Shown in pieces: positions 23,755 through 36,146 of a DNA stretch of 64,000 nt. The stretch lies in contig NC_051072.1 of the NCBI RefSeq assembly GCF_004664715.2, forward strand, positions 39,432,142 through 39,496,141, written 5' to 3'. A program made the position numbers and the translations under genes. The notes beneath the pieces were generated by a model. That model was not told where the DNA came from, ran no database searches, and saw nothing but the letters and a program-made list of their open reading frames with translations. Each line of letters opens with the position of its first letter. Position 1 is the first letter of the stretch. Source of the DNA: Peromyscus leucopus. Lineage: Eukaryota; Chordata; Mammalia; Rodentia; Cricetidae.

Positions 23755-23990
23755 ATAGTATTATTGAAACATAATTGAGATAAAATACACATTTTAAGGT
23801 GTACAACTTGACAGGTTTTGACAGATTATACCAGTGAGAAAATTATCAATAGCAAGATGATGAATGTATCCATTACACTCCAGCTTTTGACTTTGTGTCC
23901 TTCGGAATCCCCTACCCTCATCCCTTCCTTCTGCAAGCAATCATCACACCACTAGAGGCTGAATACATTTCTGAAACTAGAGTTTGATGT
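23755..23990 (-). repeat. Ancient L1M-like 3' fragment
   Basis: ATTGAAACATAATTGAGATA, then TTAAGGTGTACAACTTGACA, then AATTATCAATAGCAAGATGA follow the antisense order of mammal-wide L1M 3' regions. Confidence 0.55.
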
Positions 23991-24136
23991 GGTAAGGGCA
24001 TCAAATTCTCTTCTGGGTTTCTGAAAACTAACCTTATTTTAATAATAAAAAATACCAAGATTTTAAGAATTATGACAAAATATTCTAGGAAAGACACATT
24101 TTTAAGATGAGCTGTTACAAAAAAAAATGACAAAAA

Positions 24137-24350
24137 GAAGCTGAAGAGCTAGCTCAGCATTTAAGAACACTTGTTGCTTTTCCAAAGGACCTGAGTGTGG
24201 TTTTCAGCACCCAGTCCAGCGTCTCGTAACTGCTGGAAACCTCAGGGAATGTGCTGCCCTTTTCTGGCCCCTGTGGGCAGCTATACTCACATGTACATAC
24301 ATAGACATACATATACCCACATAGATATACATACACAAAATTTTAAAAAA
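24137..24350 (+). repeat. B3/B2-like SINE
   Basis: AAGCTGAAGAGCTAGCTCAG starts the tRNA-derived head. AAGGACCTGAGTGTGG, TTTTCTGGCCCCTGTGGG and a TACATA-rich section lead to an AAATTTTAAAAAAC tail. Confidence 0.8.
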
Positions 24351-24359
24351 CAAAAATTT

Positions 24360-25265
24360 TTAAACAATTAAATGAGAGATTTCCAAATCAATATTAAAAT
24401 AGACAAAACCTAGAGTTAGAAAACTTCCATCTCCCTACTATGACAAGCAAATTGAAACATAAATAATTCAAAACATAACAATTAACATGTATTCCTTTAT
24501 TAAACCACATGGTCAAATACTTAAGTAGTAATGTAATGTCAAAATTAGGGTAGGTTTAGAAAGTAAATGCTAATACATTGTTTTTGGATAATGTTGAAAT
24601 GTTGGCAAATGCTGAAATGTTGGAAACATGTTTGTGTATGTGGGAATGTATAAACATGCACACACACATAACTAAATTACATTATTTTAACCTAATATCT
24701 TGGCTTCTGAAAATTAATACTAGGGAAATAAACAACTGAACAATGGCATCAAGTTGGAGGAGTATGAAGGTTAGTCATTAATAAGCTAAAATTCATCATG
24801 GTTTAACCAGAACAGTGGAATCACTGGAGGCCATTTAAATGGTGAAGATTATCTGTAGAGAACATTTAGAAAGAAAAAGAATGAGTGGGAAATGGAAAGC
24901 ACACACTGCCATTATATTTCAGGGTAGATACACAAAGAGCTCAGGAAAGAACCATAGGACAGTTGATGTCACTTCAGCGGAATATCTGATAGACTGGTAA
25001 AGAAAAGATCTCGAACAGCGAACCATGAACTGATGGGAGAGGGTCACACCTAAATGAATCCTCTTTGTATGTACAGTACAAGTGAGCACACATTTACAAT
25101 TATATCTCTGTATTTTATCATTATATAATAATGATATCATTAAAAAATGTTTGGACACTATCAAAAAACCCACAGACTTTGCAGGAGATTGCCTCAAAAA
25201 TGTATGGCAGTTTTGCATGCTGGACCTAAGTTTTTCTTGTATATAACTGTTCAATTATGATTTAT
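24360..25265. other. Unassigned non-coding stretch
   Basis: AT-rich, with no recognised repeat or gene. Confidence 0.45.
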
Positions 25266-25269
25266 TCTT

Positions 25270-25312
25270 AAAATATATATATATATATATAATAATATAT
25301 ATATATATATAT
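25270..25312. repeat. (AT)n microsatellite
   Basis: Alternating AT with a central AATAAT, able to extrude a cruciform. Confidence 0.95.
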
Positions 25313-26096
25313 CACAGATAATATCTAAATCTATAGAGCAGGTCTGATCAACATTGCAAATGCTTACCATCTTTGGATGGCAAATGACTAAGTGTTCACA
25401 TGGCTGTGGTAATGTGTGAGGTCGAATCTAGTGAGCATGCCTTGGCTTAACTGGACAGTAAAAGCTAGTCCCTCTGTACTGCTTTGCAGGAAACTGACAG
25501 AGTCAAGTGACTATGCTGTACAGAGCAGGCCAGCTATATCTACAGTAGGGCTGGATGTTACATGCTACCCAAATCAGCAAACTGTCAGTGGAAGAAAATG
25601 TTCTATATTGACCACTCGTGGCTGGCTTCTTTGAGGTCAAATGGTGTGTTGGCGGCCAGCACGGGAGCTTTTTGGCATTGTGCTGGTCTAAGTAATGGAT
25701 TATTGATCTGCAGTTGCACTGATCAGGAGGTCAGACTTCTAGAGTTCTCTCAGTCTCCCATTCTGAATCAATTGTTGCCTTTTAGGAATGGCTCCACCAG
25801 ACATACCCAGAACAACAGGAACAAGCCTGGTGTTACAGAGTGTGGGCTGCAACTGTAACAAAATTAGTCCCTCTATATTTTGCTTTGCAGATTTGCAGAT
25901 TCACCGCCCCCCCCAGAATTATGTTACCACAGTCATTCTGGATTGCTCACTAGAAGTTTCCATATTGAAAGAGAATTTAAATAACTCACTTGTTTACACT
26001 GAATCTTAGTCATAGGTTCTCGTTATCATTTATTTTAGTTTTCCAAGTAAAATATTCTGTTATTAAAATGAATTGAAATTTTATTCTACATAAACA
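25313..26096. other. Unassigned stretch with a duplicated splice-acceptor-like segment
   Basis: No recognised family. Two similar segments of about 40 bp (25,449-25,489 and 25,851-25,890) both end in GCTTTGCAG after a pyrimidine-rich run. Open frames here have no features I recognise. Confidence 0.4.
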
Positions 26097-26097
26097 T

Positions 26098-26113
26098 GGT
26101 GTGTGTGTGTGTG

Positions 26114-26163
<50 letters not shown>
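26098..26163. repeat. (GT)n microsatellite
   Basis: GT repeat with one TT interruption. Confidence 0.95.
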
Positions 26164-26165
<2 letters not shown>

Positions 26166-26399
26166 CATTGAAGCAGTGGAAGTCTCAGTTTAGTGAGCAC
26201 TATACTGAAAAGCCTAAATTACTAAAAGCATCATATTCTCACTGCATTGAGTTTTCACTGCATTATCACAATTACCATCTGGTTCTTTAAAATAAACCAA
26301 AGGGTTTTTTTTTTTTTTGGTAGAATATATTTATGATAAACAATGTGTTGGTAATTGTTAGGATTTAATCATACAAAAATCAAACGGTGCATTACATCA

Positions 26400-26824
26400 T
26401 GTTAGAGGAAGGCTACAGAGAGATGCTATGATCTTTTAAGAGGCCTCCAGACCTTCGCCAGTCCTCAGACCTTAGCACAGCTGAGGCCTTGATGAAAGCA
26501 CCATTCAGACCTTGGAACCCAGCAAGCAGGCAGCAACACCTGCCAAAACGAAAACAAAGACCTAACCCATTGAAGTCCATAGTTCTGGGACAGCCTACAT
26601 GTTCTAGCCTTGCTTTTTGGCTTCTGTAGTTCTGGTTTGCGCTAACTTTCTTGATAACTGAGGTGTGTTGCCCCAGGATGTGGTTTTTGTGCTTAAAAGC
26701 TCACCTTGAGAAAGGATCAGGACTGAACTCAAGTCCCAAATACCTAGTGTAGTCACAGACTGGCTAATAAAGACTTTTCATTGGCTTGAGCCCATGTCCA
26801 AGTGGTCTTATCTACCTCACAACA
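26400..26824 (+). mobile_element. Solo LTR, ERV type unresolved
   Basis: It starts TGTTAGAGGAAGG and ends CTACCTCACAACA. There is a promoter-like GTGCTTAAAAGC near 26,690 and a polyadenylation signal in GGCTAATAAAGAC near 26,764. This layout is that of an LTR. The flanking duplication is not clear, so the exact ends are uncertain by a few bases. Confidence 0.7.
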
Positions 26825-26964
26825 ATCCTGTTCTTAACTAAATGAATGATTTTTGAATTTTTTAAGGCAGTATAACATAAAAAGTAAGTCACACAATGAA
26901 AAATGTTAGATGTTGGCTCCTCAGTATTGCTTAGAAATTATATATATATATTTTCGTCCATGGT

Positions 26965-28260
26965 AGATTTCTAAATTATTTTTATTATTTGAGAATTCCA
27001 TATATGTATAAAAGCTTTTTTGGTCAAATCTATCCACAATCTATCCTCTTCAACACTTCTCCTCTTCCCTCATCACCTTTTCATCTCAAGTTCATATAAT
27101 TTGTTTATGAACTCACTGAGTTCCCTTAGTGTTGCCTGTATATGGGCATGGTTTTAGGAACATCAACTAGAACGTGTGTATCCTTTTCAAGAGCACATAC
27201 CTAAAGAAAGCTCACTTTCGGTCAGCTATCAGCCATCAACTTCTCAGCTAGAGGCGGGACCCAGGTTCAGCAAATACTGTTTCACCACAGATGTCCACTA
27301 TCTCTGGTTTTTCTAGTCTTTTGAATGCTTTTTCATGCTCATCCATGATCCTTGCAGGGAGAGGTATGATGTAGATGTCCCATGTTGAGCTAAGTACTCC
27401 ATACATCGTCTCTTATTCATTATACATTAACCAGTTATGATCTATTGAAAAAATCCAAAACAAAAAAACCCAAAAGCTTCCTGGTGAGAGTTAAAAGATG
27501 CCCTAATCTCTGAGTATAAGGATAAGAACTTAAGGGGCAGTTTATTGCCATATCCACTTAGCAAAATAATAGTATTCAGTTCTTCCTATTATTCAGGCAG
27601 CCACAGGTTTGGACACAGTTAACAGTACCAGGAGTGAATTCCATCTTGTAGAGTGGGCTTTCAATTCAATTGGAAAGTAGTTGGTTACTCCCATAATGTT
27701 CATGTCACTATTGTTCCAGTAGGCAGATCTAGTGGTTATTGCAGCTCACATCACTCACAGATGGAAAGGTTGTTGATTACCTTCATTCCCTAGTAGCATG
27801 GAAATATCATTGTTTCAGAAATCTGAAAGCTAGCCAGCAGGAATGAAACTTCCAGGTAAGTACCAGTGTAGTTTATTTAAGTTTTATAATTCAATATGGT
27901 GTGTCAATAACAGACTATTACCATCAACTTACGGTGAGTAGCCAAGAGCAATTGCAATAGTTTATATTGCTGGGACCCCACTGCCAACTACTCAAAGAGG
28001 CATCCATAACTGGCATGGAGTCTTTTTATTTGATAGTCCTATGGTATTGGAGAAAGACATTTTACCTTGGTTAGAATAACTCCATTTGTATATTTGTGTC
28101 TATGTTTTAGGAAGCATCTACAATTGTAGGTTTTCATATGGCTTTTTCAAATGTCTTTAGTGGTAATTGTCCCCACCATATGCTCCTTTCTCTACCTGAT
28201 ACTCCAATCCCACATTCCATTTAATCTTTCTTATTCCTTTTTCTATTATTTTTGCTTTTT
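26965..28260 (-). mobile_element. L1 3' region (rodent, Lx-like), antisense
   Basis: In reverse this is the long rodent L1 3' UTR. Recognisable plus-strand blocks include GGCATGGTTTTAGGAACATC, AGTAGTTGGTTACTCCCATA, AAGCTAGCCAGCAGGAATGA and AAGAGCAATTGCAATAGTTT. It is 5'-truncated and diverged. It is the same L1 region as 29,440-30,830, in opposite orientation. Confidence 0.75.
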
Positions 28261-29435
28261 CCCTTCATATTTTTTCACATGAAAGATATATTTATTTTCT
28301 ATGCAAGACAAATCACAAGCAAACAAATGAACACTTAACACTCACTGAAGTTCATCTGCTCCCACTACAAAAGATCATTATTATTCAATGAAGCTACCTA
28401 AGTCAGTGTCAAACTGTCAAATGTTAGCCATCAAGGGGGGAACACACCAAAACCCAGGAAATCCCCTCTGAGAAATGATGCTGAACTCCAGGAAAAAAAC
28501 TGGACTAAAATCTGGCCTAACCAGAGGGCTGGTTTCTGTGTTTCCTTAGACAATCAGATTCTCTGTGGTCTATAAATTTTCCTGTCTACCACAGAGGTTT
28601 GTTTATTGTGAAAATAGGGAAAGGGAGGCTTCAAGGATAATCCTCTGTATGAACTCTTTCCAACAACTGGGAATGGTTGTGAGCTAGGCTGACATATTCA
28701 CATGCTTTTGGAATTCTTTAAAACTATGGTATTTTAACTACAGAAGTTTAAGAGCAAAGTCTATAAACTTTGTTTTTCCATCACGCTTTCCCTAGGCCAT
28801 TAGGGTGGCCACAGTAGGTCTTTTGGGACTGGCTAATTGGAAGTGAAATAAAGATATGCTTGCTTTCTCTTGGTAGAATCCATTCATTGGCTTTCAGTCT
28901 CTTCACAAATCCTAAGCTTATTGCTAATTATCCTGGTATAAGAATAGTATCTCAAACACTCCTGATGAGCACAGAGTAGGCAACCCAAAGGTAGAGTGAG
29001 AGAGATCAGGATGTGATGTTAATGTACTCAGAGCTTCAGGCACCACATCTGTGCAGTACAGAGTAACCACAAAATTTAAGCAAAAAGCTCTCAACACATT
29101 TTTGAAAATTCTTCCAAATAACTCAGCTCAAATATGAAAGACATTTGACAGATTATTTTTCCCTACATGTGGCCACAATTCTAAGAATGCACATGAAGTC
29201 ACCAATAACAAATTCAGAAACTTGTCTAAACTACCAATAATAAAATATTAGAATATAATCAATAATACCAAGGGAAAAACTACATTGTCTTGTTATTCTC
29301 AGCACAGAAAAAAGATAACCATGTTCAAATAAGAGGCAGCCAGAGAACAAACATCAAAATTATAGAACCCAAATCATCAAAAACCCATGTATTTCAGAGA
29401 AACTGATGAGCTTTTAAAAATTAATTTAAAAATCA
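28260..29435. other. Unassigned spacer between inverted L1 regions
   Basis: No repeat family recognised. Part of this spacer (28,260-28,740) reappears inverted at about 35,455-36,000. Confidence 0.5.
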
Positions 29436-29439
29436 AAAG

Positions 29440-30830
29440 GGGAAAATGGAACAAGAAGGGTTAAACTGGGATGGGGAGGAGAGAACAGGGTAAAGGAGGG
29501 AATACAGGGAGGAATAAATAACATTGAAGACCTTCTAATAAAGTCATATAGAAATCTACTGCAGGAGCTTCCTAAAATCTATACATACACATACAAAAAA
29601 AAGAGTTAAAATGTAGCTACCACAGAACAGGGTAACAGTGCCCCTTTTAGATACCAAAGACTAATACATAAAAAACCCAGTGCCAAGAGCCAGCTTCATC
29701 TTTTGGACTTGCTTGCCAGTGAGGTCCCATATAACCTGCAAACCTTACAGACTATTGCCCGTGTTCTTGGTTACCCTCCAGAATGTGACAGTGAGACCCT
29801 GTTACTGAAGACATCACATATTTGAGTCATAGAACATAGAGAAATCAATCTGGTGCTGACCTGGAAACTTTATCCCTCCTGGCTAGCTTTTATAGGTCCT
29901 TCCCAAACTATGCATGCTACCGGGGGAGATAAGTAATCAACAGTCTTTACCCAGGTGTGAACCTGTGAACTGCAAGGCCTGGCAAGACATGCTAACAACC
30001 AACTACTTCCTGACTGGATTAAAGTCCTTCTCCATGAGACAAAACCCATGCATGGTACCATCATCAGGCCCAGAATCCATGGTTAGAAAGATAACATGCC
30101 CCAGGGGAGAACATATTACTATTATTTTATATAACGGGTGTGAATTAAGTCAACTCCTAATGACTTACCATATACCACAGATTACTGCAACTCTCAACCC
30201 TAATAAAGGAAGCTTCTATTTGCAGTAGGTGGTGATTAGTGCTGGCCAATGTACAGAGACTAAGAGACTGGGGAAGGCTCAGTCCTAAAGGGAACATATA
30301 TGCTGCACCTCCTTCTCCCACGGCTCAGGGATCATTACAGAAGAAAGACACAAAGCATGTATGAGTTGGAGGCAGTGAATGACTCCAAGGAAACATTATC
30401 TTCGGGATACAACAGGACAGCTGCACATATGCATTCACAAGGATTGGGACAGCGGGCATAAGACCTGTGCAAGGCCAAGCCAGACCAACTCCTACCACAG
30501 AGAAGGGAGTGGGCATTAAATTCCACCCCCAGCTATGGAGCTACAGGCAATTGTTAGCTGCTTAAAGATGTAAAAGCAGTGTTACCCAAAAGTGTAGAGT
30601 CTTTTGACCATACTTCAGTGGAAGACCACATATCCAAGAATATTTAAGCAGCACAAGTTGGTCTTGATATATTTTTTAAAAAGGACAGAAAATTGGGTAG
30701 ACAGAGAAGGAGGGAAGATATGAGAATAGTTGTGGGAAGGAGGTAAATATGATCAAAACACATTGTACAAAATTCTCAAAGAACTAATGAAATATTAAAA
30801 TTGATTTTAAACATTTTTTCGATCATGTAG
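29440..30830 (+). mobile_element. L1 3' region (rodent, Lx-like), sense
   Basis: GGACTTGCTTGCCAGTGAGG, CATGCTACCGGGGGAGATAA and TGAACTGCAAGGCCTGGCAA are blocks of the rodent L1 3' UTR in sense order. The later part (30,240-30,830) is more diverged and ends at a GT microsatellite. ORF2 is absent. Confidence 0.75.
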
Positions 30831-30841
30831 AATATGTCAAC

Positions 30842-30845
<4 letters not shown>

Positions 30846-30912
<67 letters not shown>

Positions 30913-30917
30913 TGTGT
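30846..30917. repeat. (GT)n microsatellite
   Basis: Long GT run with one TATG break, at the boundary between clean sequence and the corrupted segment. Confidence 0.95.
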
Positions 30918-33900
30918 TTTGTCGCTGAATGTGTTTGTGTAGTTTTGTGGGATGTGTTGTGATTATTTTAAACTAGAGGCAGACATGGAATATCGCACAC
31001 AGTAGATTCCGCATCTGCTATCAGAAATAGGTCATATACGCAATTCTATATCATGTAGACATTGACGCATGACTACGCATCTTTTGCACACGCGGTAGAG
31101 ACGCTTGAGGCTCTATGTAACAGCTATTGAGAGATCCTAAGTCATATGAGTATATTTGCTCGCTGTTTCTCCTGTATACCAATGTGTTATCTCTATGCAT
31201 TCTCTAAAACAAACACATCACACACATCGAAGCTTGCTCATAACAACAGCCTCACTACAGATACAGCAACATACAACAACATCAAGCACCCACATCACAA
31301 TTCTCGTCACACACACTCACACAACAGCTCAACTCAAAACAGAAACGAAGAATGTAAGTGTAAAAAATCTATAATTTTAATATGAGTTTTTTCATTATAT
31401 GTATAGTGTAGAAGAACAAGTATCTGTTGTTATACGATTATAGTGATCTATTGAAAATTGCTCGCGTCTAGAGACTGTTGAGGCGATGAGGTTTGTAATT
31501 AATCAGCGCTAGTGCGAATTTCATATACAGAATATCGGAACATTTCGGCACTTCTCACCCACTCAATTATCCCCACATAATCACTATCACTACTATTAGT
31601 CTCTCAACACTTCTCTTGTTCTTTCACATCTCATCTTCTTGATTGCTGCTAACTGATTTATTAAAAGCCATATTAATTTTGTTCTGAGTGACTCTTCAGT
31701 CTGCATATGTCTGCTTTTTGTACCTCTCCTCGACTATAGGTATTTAGTGATGGTTCTTTTCATCTAGTATAGTAATGAGTGTTCATAACATGTATTCGCT
31801 CTGTACTGTTTGGTAAGCCAGACTGCGTTTTTGTACACCATATGATTTTTAGAGCCTAGACTCTCATTACAGGTACACAATTGACGAGGTATAGGCGAGT
31901 GGTGTCTATTCAGTTTGCTGGCCGGTGCGTTCGCACATGTTCTTACACTGCAATTATAAGATGATAAGAGAAACTAGTACTTTCCTTACTCTGATGAGCA
32001 TAAGGTAGTTTAAGCGCAAATCATGTCTCTGGCATGATTGCACTCATGGTGTCCTAGTACTTCTATCAACTGCCGCTATGTACCCAACTCTCAAAATACA
32101 TCACTTGCGCTGAAAGCATAATGTCAGCAAAGAGGGTGTTTCCTCGCTAGTTAACCCACTGTAGAGTAAATTGTTGAACTTGTGTACGACTAACAATGAC
32201 ATAAAGAATTCAACTGTACCAAATAGAAAGTTTACTATGACTTAAATTGTGATCTCTATTATGTACTTCTTGCAAAATTGACAGGCAATGAGACGCGGTC
32301 AGAGGAAGAAGCAGAAATGACTAGACATAAAATATGTTGAACATCATGTAATGATGGTGATGTCCCAAGTGCGTCTTCGACTCCTTCTAGTATTCAAGAA
32401 TGAGTGGCTAGTAGTACTTTAATAGACACCTCGTAGAGCATGATGCTACTGAATTCCATTGCGAATATTAATTTTCTAATTTGAGTAAGCATTCTTATTT
32501 ATTAGAGGAGTTATAAACGACTTTTATTTTTGACACTGGAGTTCAAGAGGTTTTTCAATATAGAAGAATAATCGTTGGTGTTGCTAAGATATCTTCAGTT
32601 GATAGAGCTAACTGAGAACAAACCCATATAATTGTTAGCAGTAGTTGTTTCAAGACTATCTTTTATCACGATACTCCTCCCAGGTTTGTATAAGCTTAGT
32701 ATTCTATAACTCATATAAGTGAATTAATTATATTCCTACACCGCTGGGGCATGGTCGTAAATGCCATATGATACTTGAAGATGTAGAGGATAATCGCTGT
32801 AGAGCAGTGAGTACGTTGAGCTCTGATCTATAAGGAAATGTGTGAGGTGTTTATGTACTTACTAATTGGTCAGACGGTAAGAGATTCGTATGTCCTGGAA
32901 TGAAGATCTACAGTAGATAAGGAATGGAATAAGATCAGATTAGATAGTATTTTGAGATCGTGCATTGTCATTTAAGTGTCTAATAGCTAATACCATTAGA
33001 TAAGTAAGTTCTGCAAAGCTCAAAATTCATACACATTGTGAGTTAAAAGAACTGTGAGTTATCATACCTGCTTCCTTTTAACATGATTAGGTGCAGTAGT
33101 GTATGAGGTAATAAACTTTTGGTATGCATTTATATTAGTTATATTACATGTCTACCAGAGAAGGCAAGCAATTACAAGAAATAATAGTTACCCCAGAGTC
33201 GAGAATCAACCATAGATGAATTCGTAGTGGCTTTACTGCTCTGTACTGTCTATCATATGTAGTCAAATAAGGTCAAGATGAAATAGCATGTGTCTTTGAT
33301 GATGATTTAGTGAGGTGATCATCACTTATGTTATCAGCTAGTATATACACTGCGCACGCGGCTACAGGACATTATCCCAAAGGTACGACCGTAGAGAGCG
33401 TTAGTTACTTATATGAGGTCTTCCACGAGTATGGAATTCTGTGTACTTTACAGCGTGGAAAAGCCACACAGTACAAGATAGAGATAATAACGCTTGTGCC
33501 ATAATGTAACTGTTTGTTGCATATCTGTAGAGTCAAGATTGTAAGTATCGATCTGTTGTTGGTGGATATTCTGAAAACACGCCCAACCCCTGCTTGATCA
33601 TCACGCACGCGTAGATAGATAATAGAAATTCGATGAAGAGATTCGAATTTCAAAAGACATTTTTTATGGACTTCGCACGCTATGTTGTATACTTTACTTG
33701 GAGTCAATTCGCCATAGATAAGTGCTTCGATTGATATGAGCTCTATAAGAAGAACGACTGCCTGTCATGTTAAGAAAAATTACTTTTCTATGCTATGCAG
33801 CTGTTTAGACTTTCTACGTGACACGTTTGATAGATGCTATATAAGTCTTATTCACTCTCTAGTACAATGAGCACCATAGTTCTGCTCTTCTAGCAATGTA

Positions 33901-35455
33901 TTCACGGCTTATTTAATACTTTGGCCATTCTTGCATCTTCTCCTGTTCCCATTAATCATTCCAGATTTAATAATAGTACATTCCGATATTTTGTGTGGGT
34001 CTAGCTGGAATGTCAAGTTTTATATACCCTTTCCATAGATGATTCTATATGAATTTGAGCGTTTTAATAAATATTTAATAGAACACTGCGCAAAGCGAAG
34101 AGTTCTTCTATATCTTGTAACATGATGATCATCGCTTTGTAAGGTTTTTCAAAGGTAAGATATGTACTATATGGTGATGTAAACATGTGCTACGTTGTAA
34201 TTTTGTAACTGATCGAGTATGTGCGTTCCTCTATTGGCTGGCACATGTAGCTTGAATTATCTGATTGGAATAGACCAAGGATGGGAGACTACTCAATATT
34301 GGAGGTTATAGTCACCAGGTATGGATGTGCCTTCGAGAAGAACATCTGACCAGCAGACTAGTTGTATGTAAAGGGTCAATCTTTACGACATAGTATATCG
34401 CTACTGATATAAATGGATTAGTTATATTGGCTCAATTTGTCTGTGTTTTCAGTGTTATCTTGAGAGATGAGGGTTCTAGAGAATTGTTACAAAGTTTGCA
34501 TTGATTTATAATGCTGTTCTTCTCCTTATTTTCTTAACCGGAGGTGACTTCACCAGTGTAAGTACGACTTCACGACGCTGACAAAGTATAAGAAAGTCTT
34601 TCCTAGAAGAACGTCTCTACCGATGACAAGAAATAAACGCATGTCGCTGTATGCACTGATAATATATTCTCTCACATTCGTAAGTGGCCATTTACAGAAT
34701 TAAAAGTGTCTTTCAATATGTTCTTGTCTAGGAAGTTATATTATTGAGGAAAGTGTAGTATGGAGTATTTTCTCAGTCTATAGAGAATATAGTCGCATGA
34801 GATAGCTCTTTTTAATTCTCGCTCGCTTTCTAAAATTTGGTTTGAGAGTGTTCTTCATTTCACAGAAGTGAGTAACGACTCTGCGGATCACCGAGGTATG
34901 TAGTGGTATGCCTTGAAGCGCACTTGCAGTATTCAATTTATAGTCACTCAGCCAACTACTATGAACAGGATTGTGCGCTTACTCACAACTACTAATTTAC
35001 GTGGGCCTGCTACTTATCTCTCGATCAGGCTCTACTCTCTATGTGGCATCTGGAATTTGCTAGAGCCAATACTTACCTTTTACCTGTGTGACACGCAAAG
35101 GAGTACTATAGTAGAAGCTAATTTAAAAGGCATCTATAGGCAGTGAGTGAGTGTAGATAGACTGGCATCCAAAAGGGCGTTGCATCAGTCAATTGTGGTC
35201 ATAGTGACTGACCTGTTAGAAGAGGAGATAGAAGGCACGAAAGGAGGTATTCTTTCGTGATCGTATAAGACCCTCTCCAAATTTATGTCTGAGTTCCACG
35301 ACAAAAAACGATCCAAATAACAATGATGCGCCAAAAGACTGGGGGGCGGATGTAGGTGGGGGGCTGGGGAAAGGACTGTGGCATTTGGTAAGAACGAAAG
35401 TAAAGTAAATTATAAAAAGAAGATTTTTAGAAACTCGCATATTGTAAAGTCTGTT
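30918..35455. other. Probable low-quality, uncorrected sequence (not biological)
   Basis: There are no recognisable repeats over 4.5 kb in a repeat-rich window. CpG is strongly raised: I counted 19 in 33,301-33,720, against 0 in 29,101-29,520. A ragged CA-rich stretch at about 31,200-31,335 looks like a noisy reverse copy of the GT run at 30,846-30,917, and the next bases weakly resemble the reverse complement of 30,780-30,830. The segment is continuous with the inverted copy at 35,455-36,146. Open frames in this segment should not be treated as genes. Confidence 0.75.
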
Positions 35456-36146
35456 AGTTAAATACCTATTGTTTTGGAGATTTTCTAAAGCATGTGAATC
35501 ATGTCCACCTAGCTCAAACATTCGCCAGTTGTTTGGAAGACGTGTCATACAGAGGATAAATCCTTGAAAGCCTCCTTTTCCGCCTATTTTCACAATAAAC
35601 AACCTCTAGTGTGTAGACGGAAGAATTTATAAGAACTACAGGAGAATCTGATTGTCTGAAGGAAAGCAAGACAGCCTCTGGGTTAGGTACAGATTTTAGG
35701 TCCAGTTTTTCTCCTGGAGTTCAGCATCATTTCTCAGAGGGGATTTCCTGGGTTTCTTGGTGCTGTTCCTTGATGGCTAACATTTGACAGTTTTGACACT
35801 GACTTAGGCTAGCTTCCATTGAATAATAATCGATCTGTTGTGAGTGGGAGCAGATAACTTCAGTGGAGTGTTAAGGTGTTCCATTTCTTGTGCCTTGTGA
35901 ATTTGTTTGCAGTAGAAAATAATATATGTTTCATGGTAAATATAAAGGGAAAAGAGCAAACAATAATAGAAGAAGGATATGAGAAAGTTAGCAATGAATG
36001 TGGATTGGAGTATCAGGTTAGGAAAGGAGCGATTGGTTGGGGACAATTACACGTAGAGACATTTGAAAAAGGGCAATATGAAAACCTACAATGTGTAAGA
36101 TGCTGTCTAGAACATAGTGACACAATATACAAATGGAGTTTATTCG
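35455..36146 (-). repeat. Inverted copy of 28,080-28,740
   Basis: Exact reverse-complement anchors: 35,712-35,754 with 28,451-28,493 (43 bp), 35,768-35,787 with 28,417-28,436 (20 bp), and 35,583-35,600 with 28,601-28,618 (18 bp). Coordinate sums stay near 64,200, so the arms are collinear with small indels. Differences are mostly single-base gains and losses. The copy ends near CAAATGGAGT at about 36,130-36,146. Confidence 0.92.

Noticed and set aside
27850..27862. CAGGTAAGT as another recursive splice site
   Set aside because: It lies inside antisense L1 sequence and has a poor pyrimidine tract.
31146..31385. Threonine/histidine-rich open frames
   Set aside because: They are produced by the noisy CA-rich stretch near the fold-back turn.
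35216..35602. 128-codon minus-strand open frame
   Set aside because: It lies in the corrupted inverted copy. Its frame depends on probable sequencing errors.
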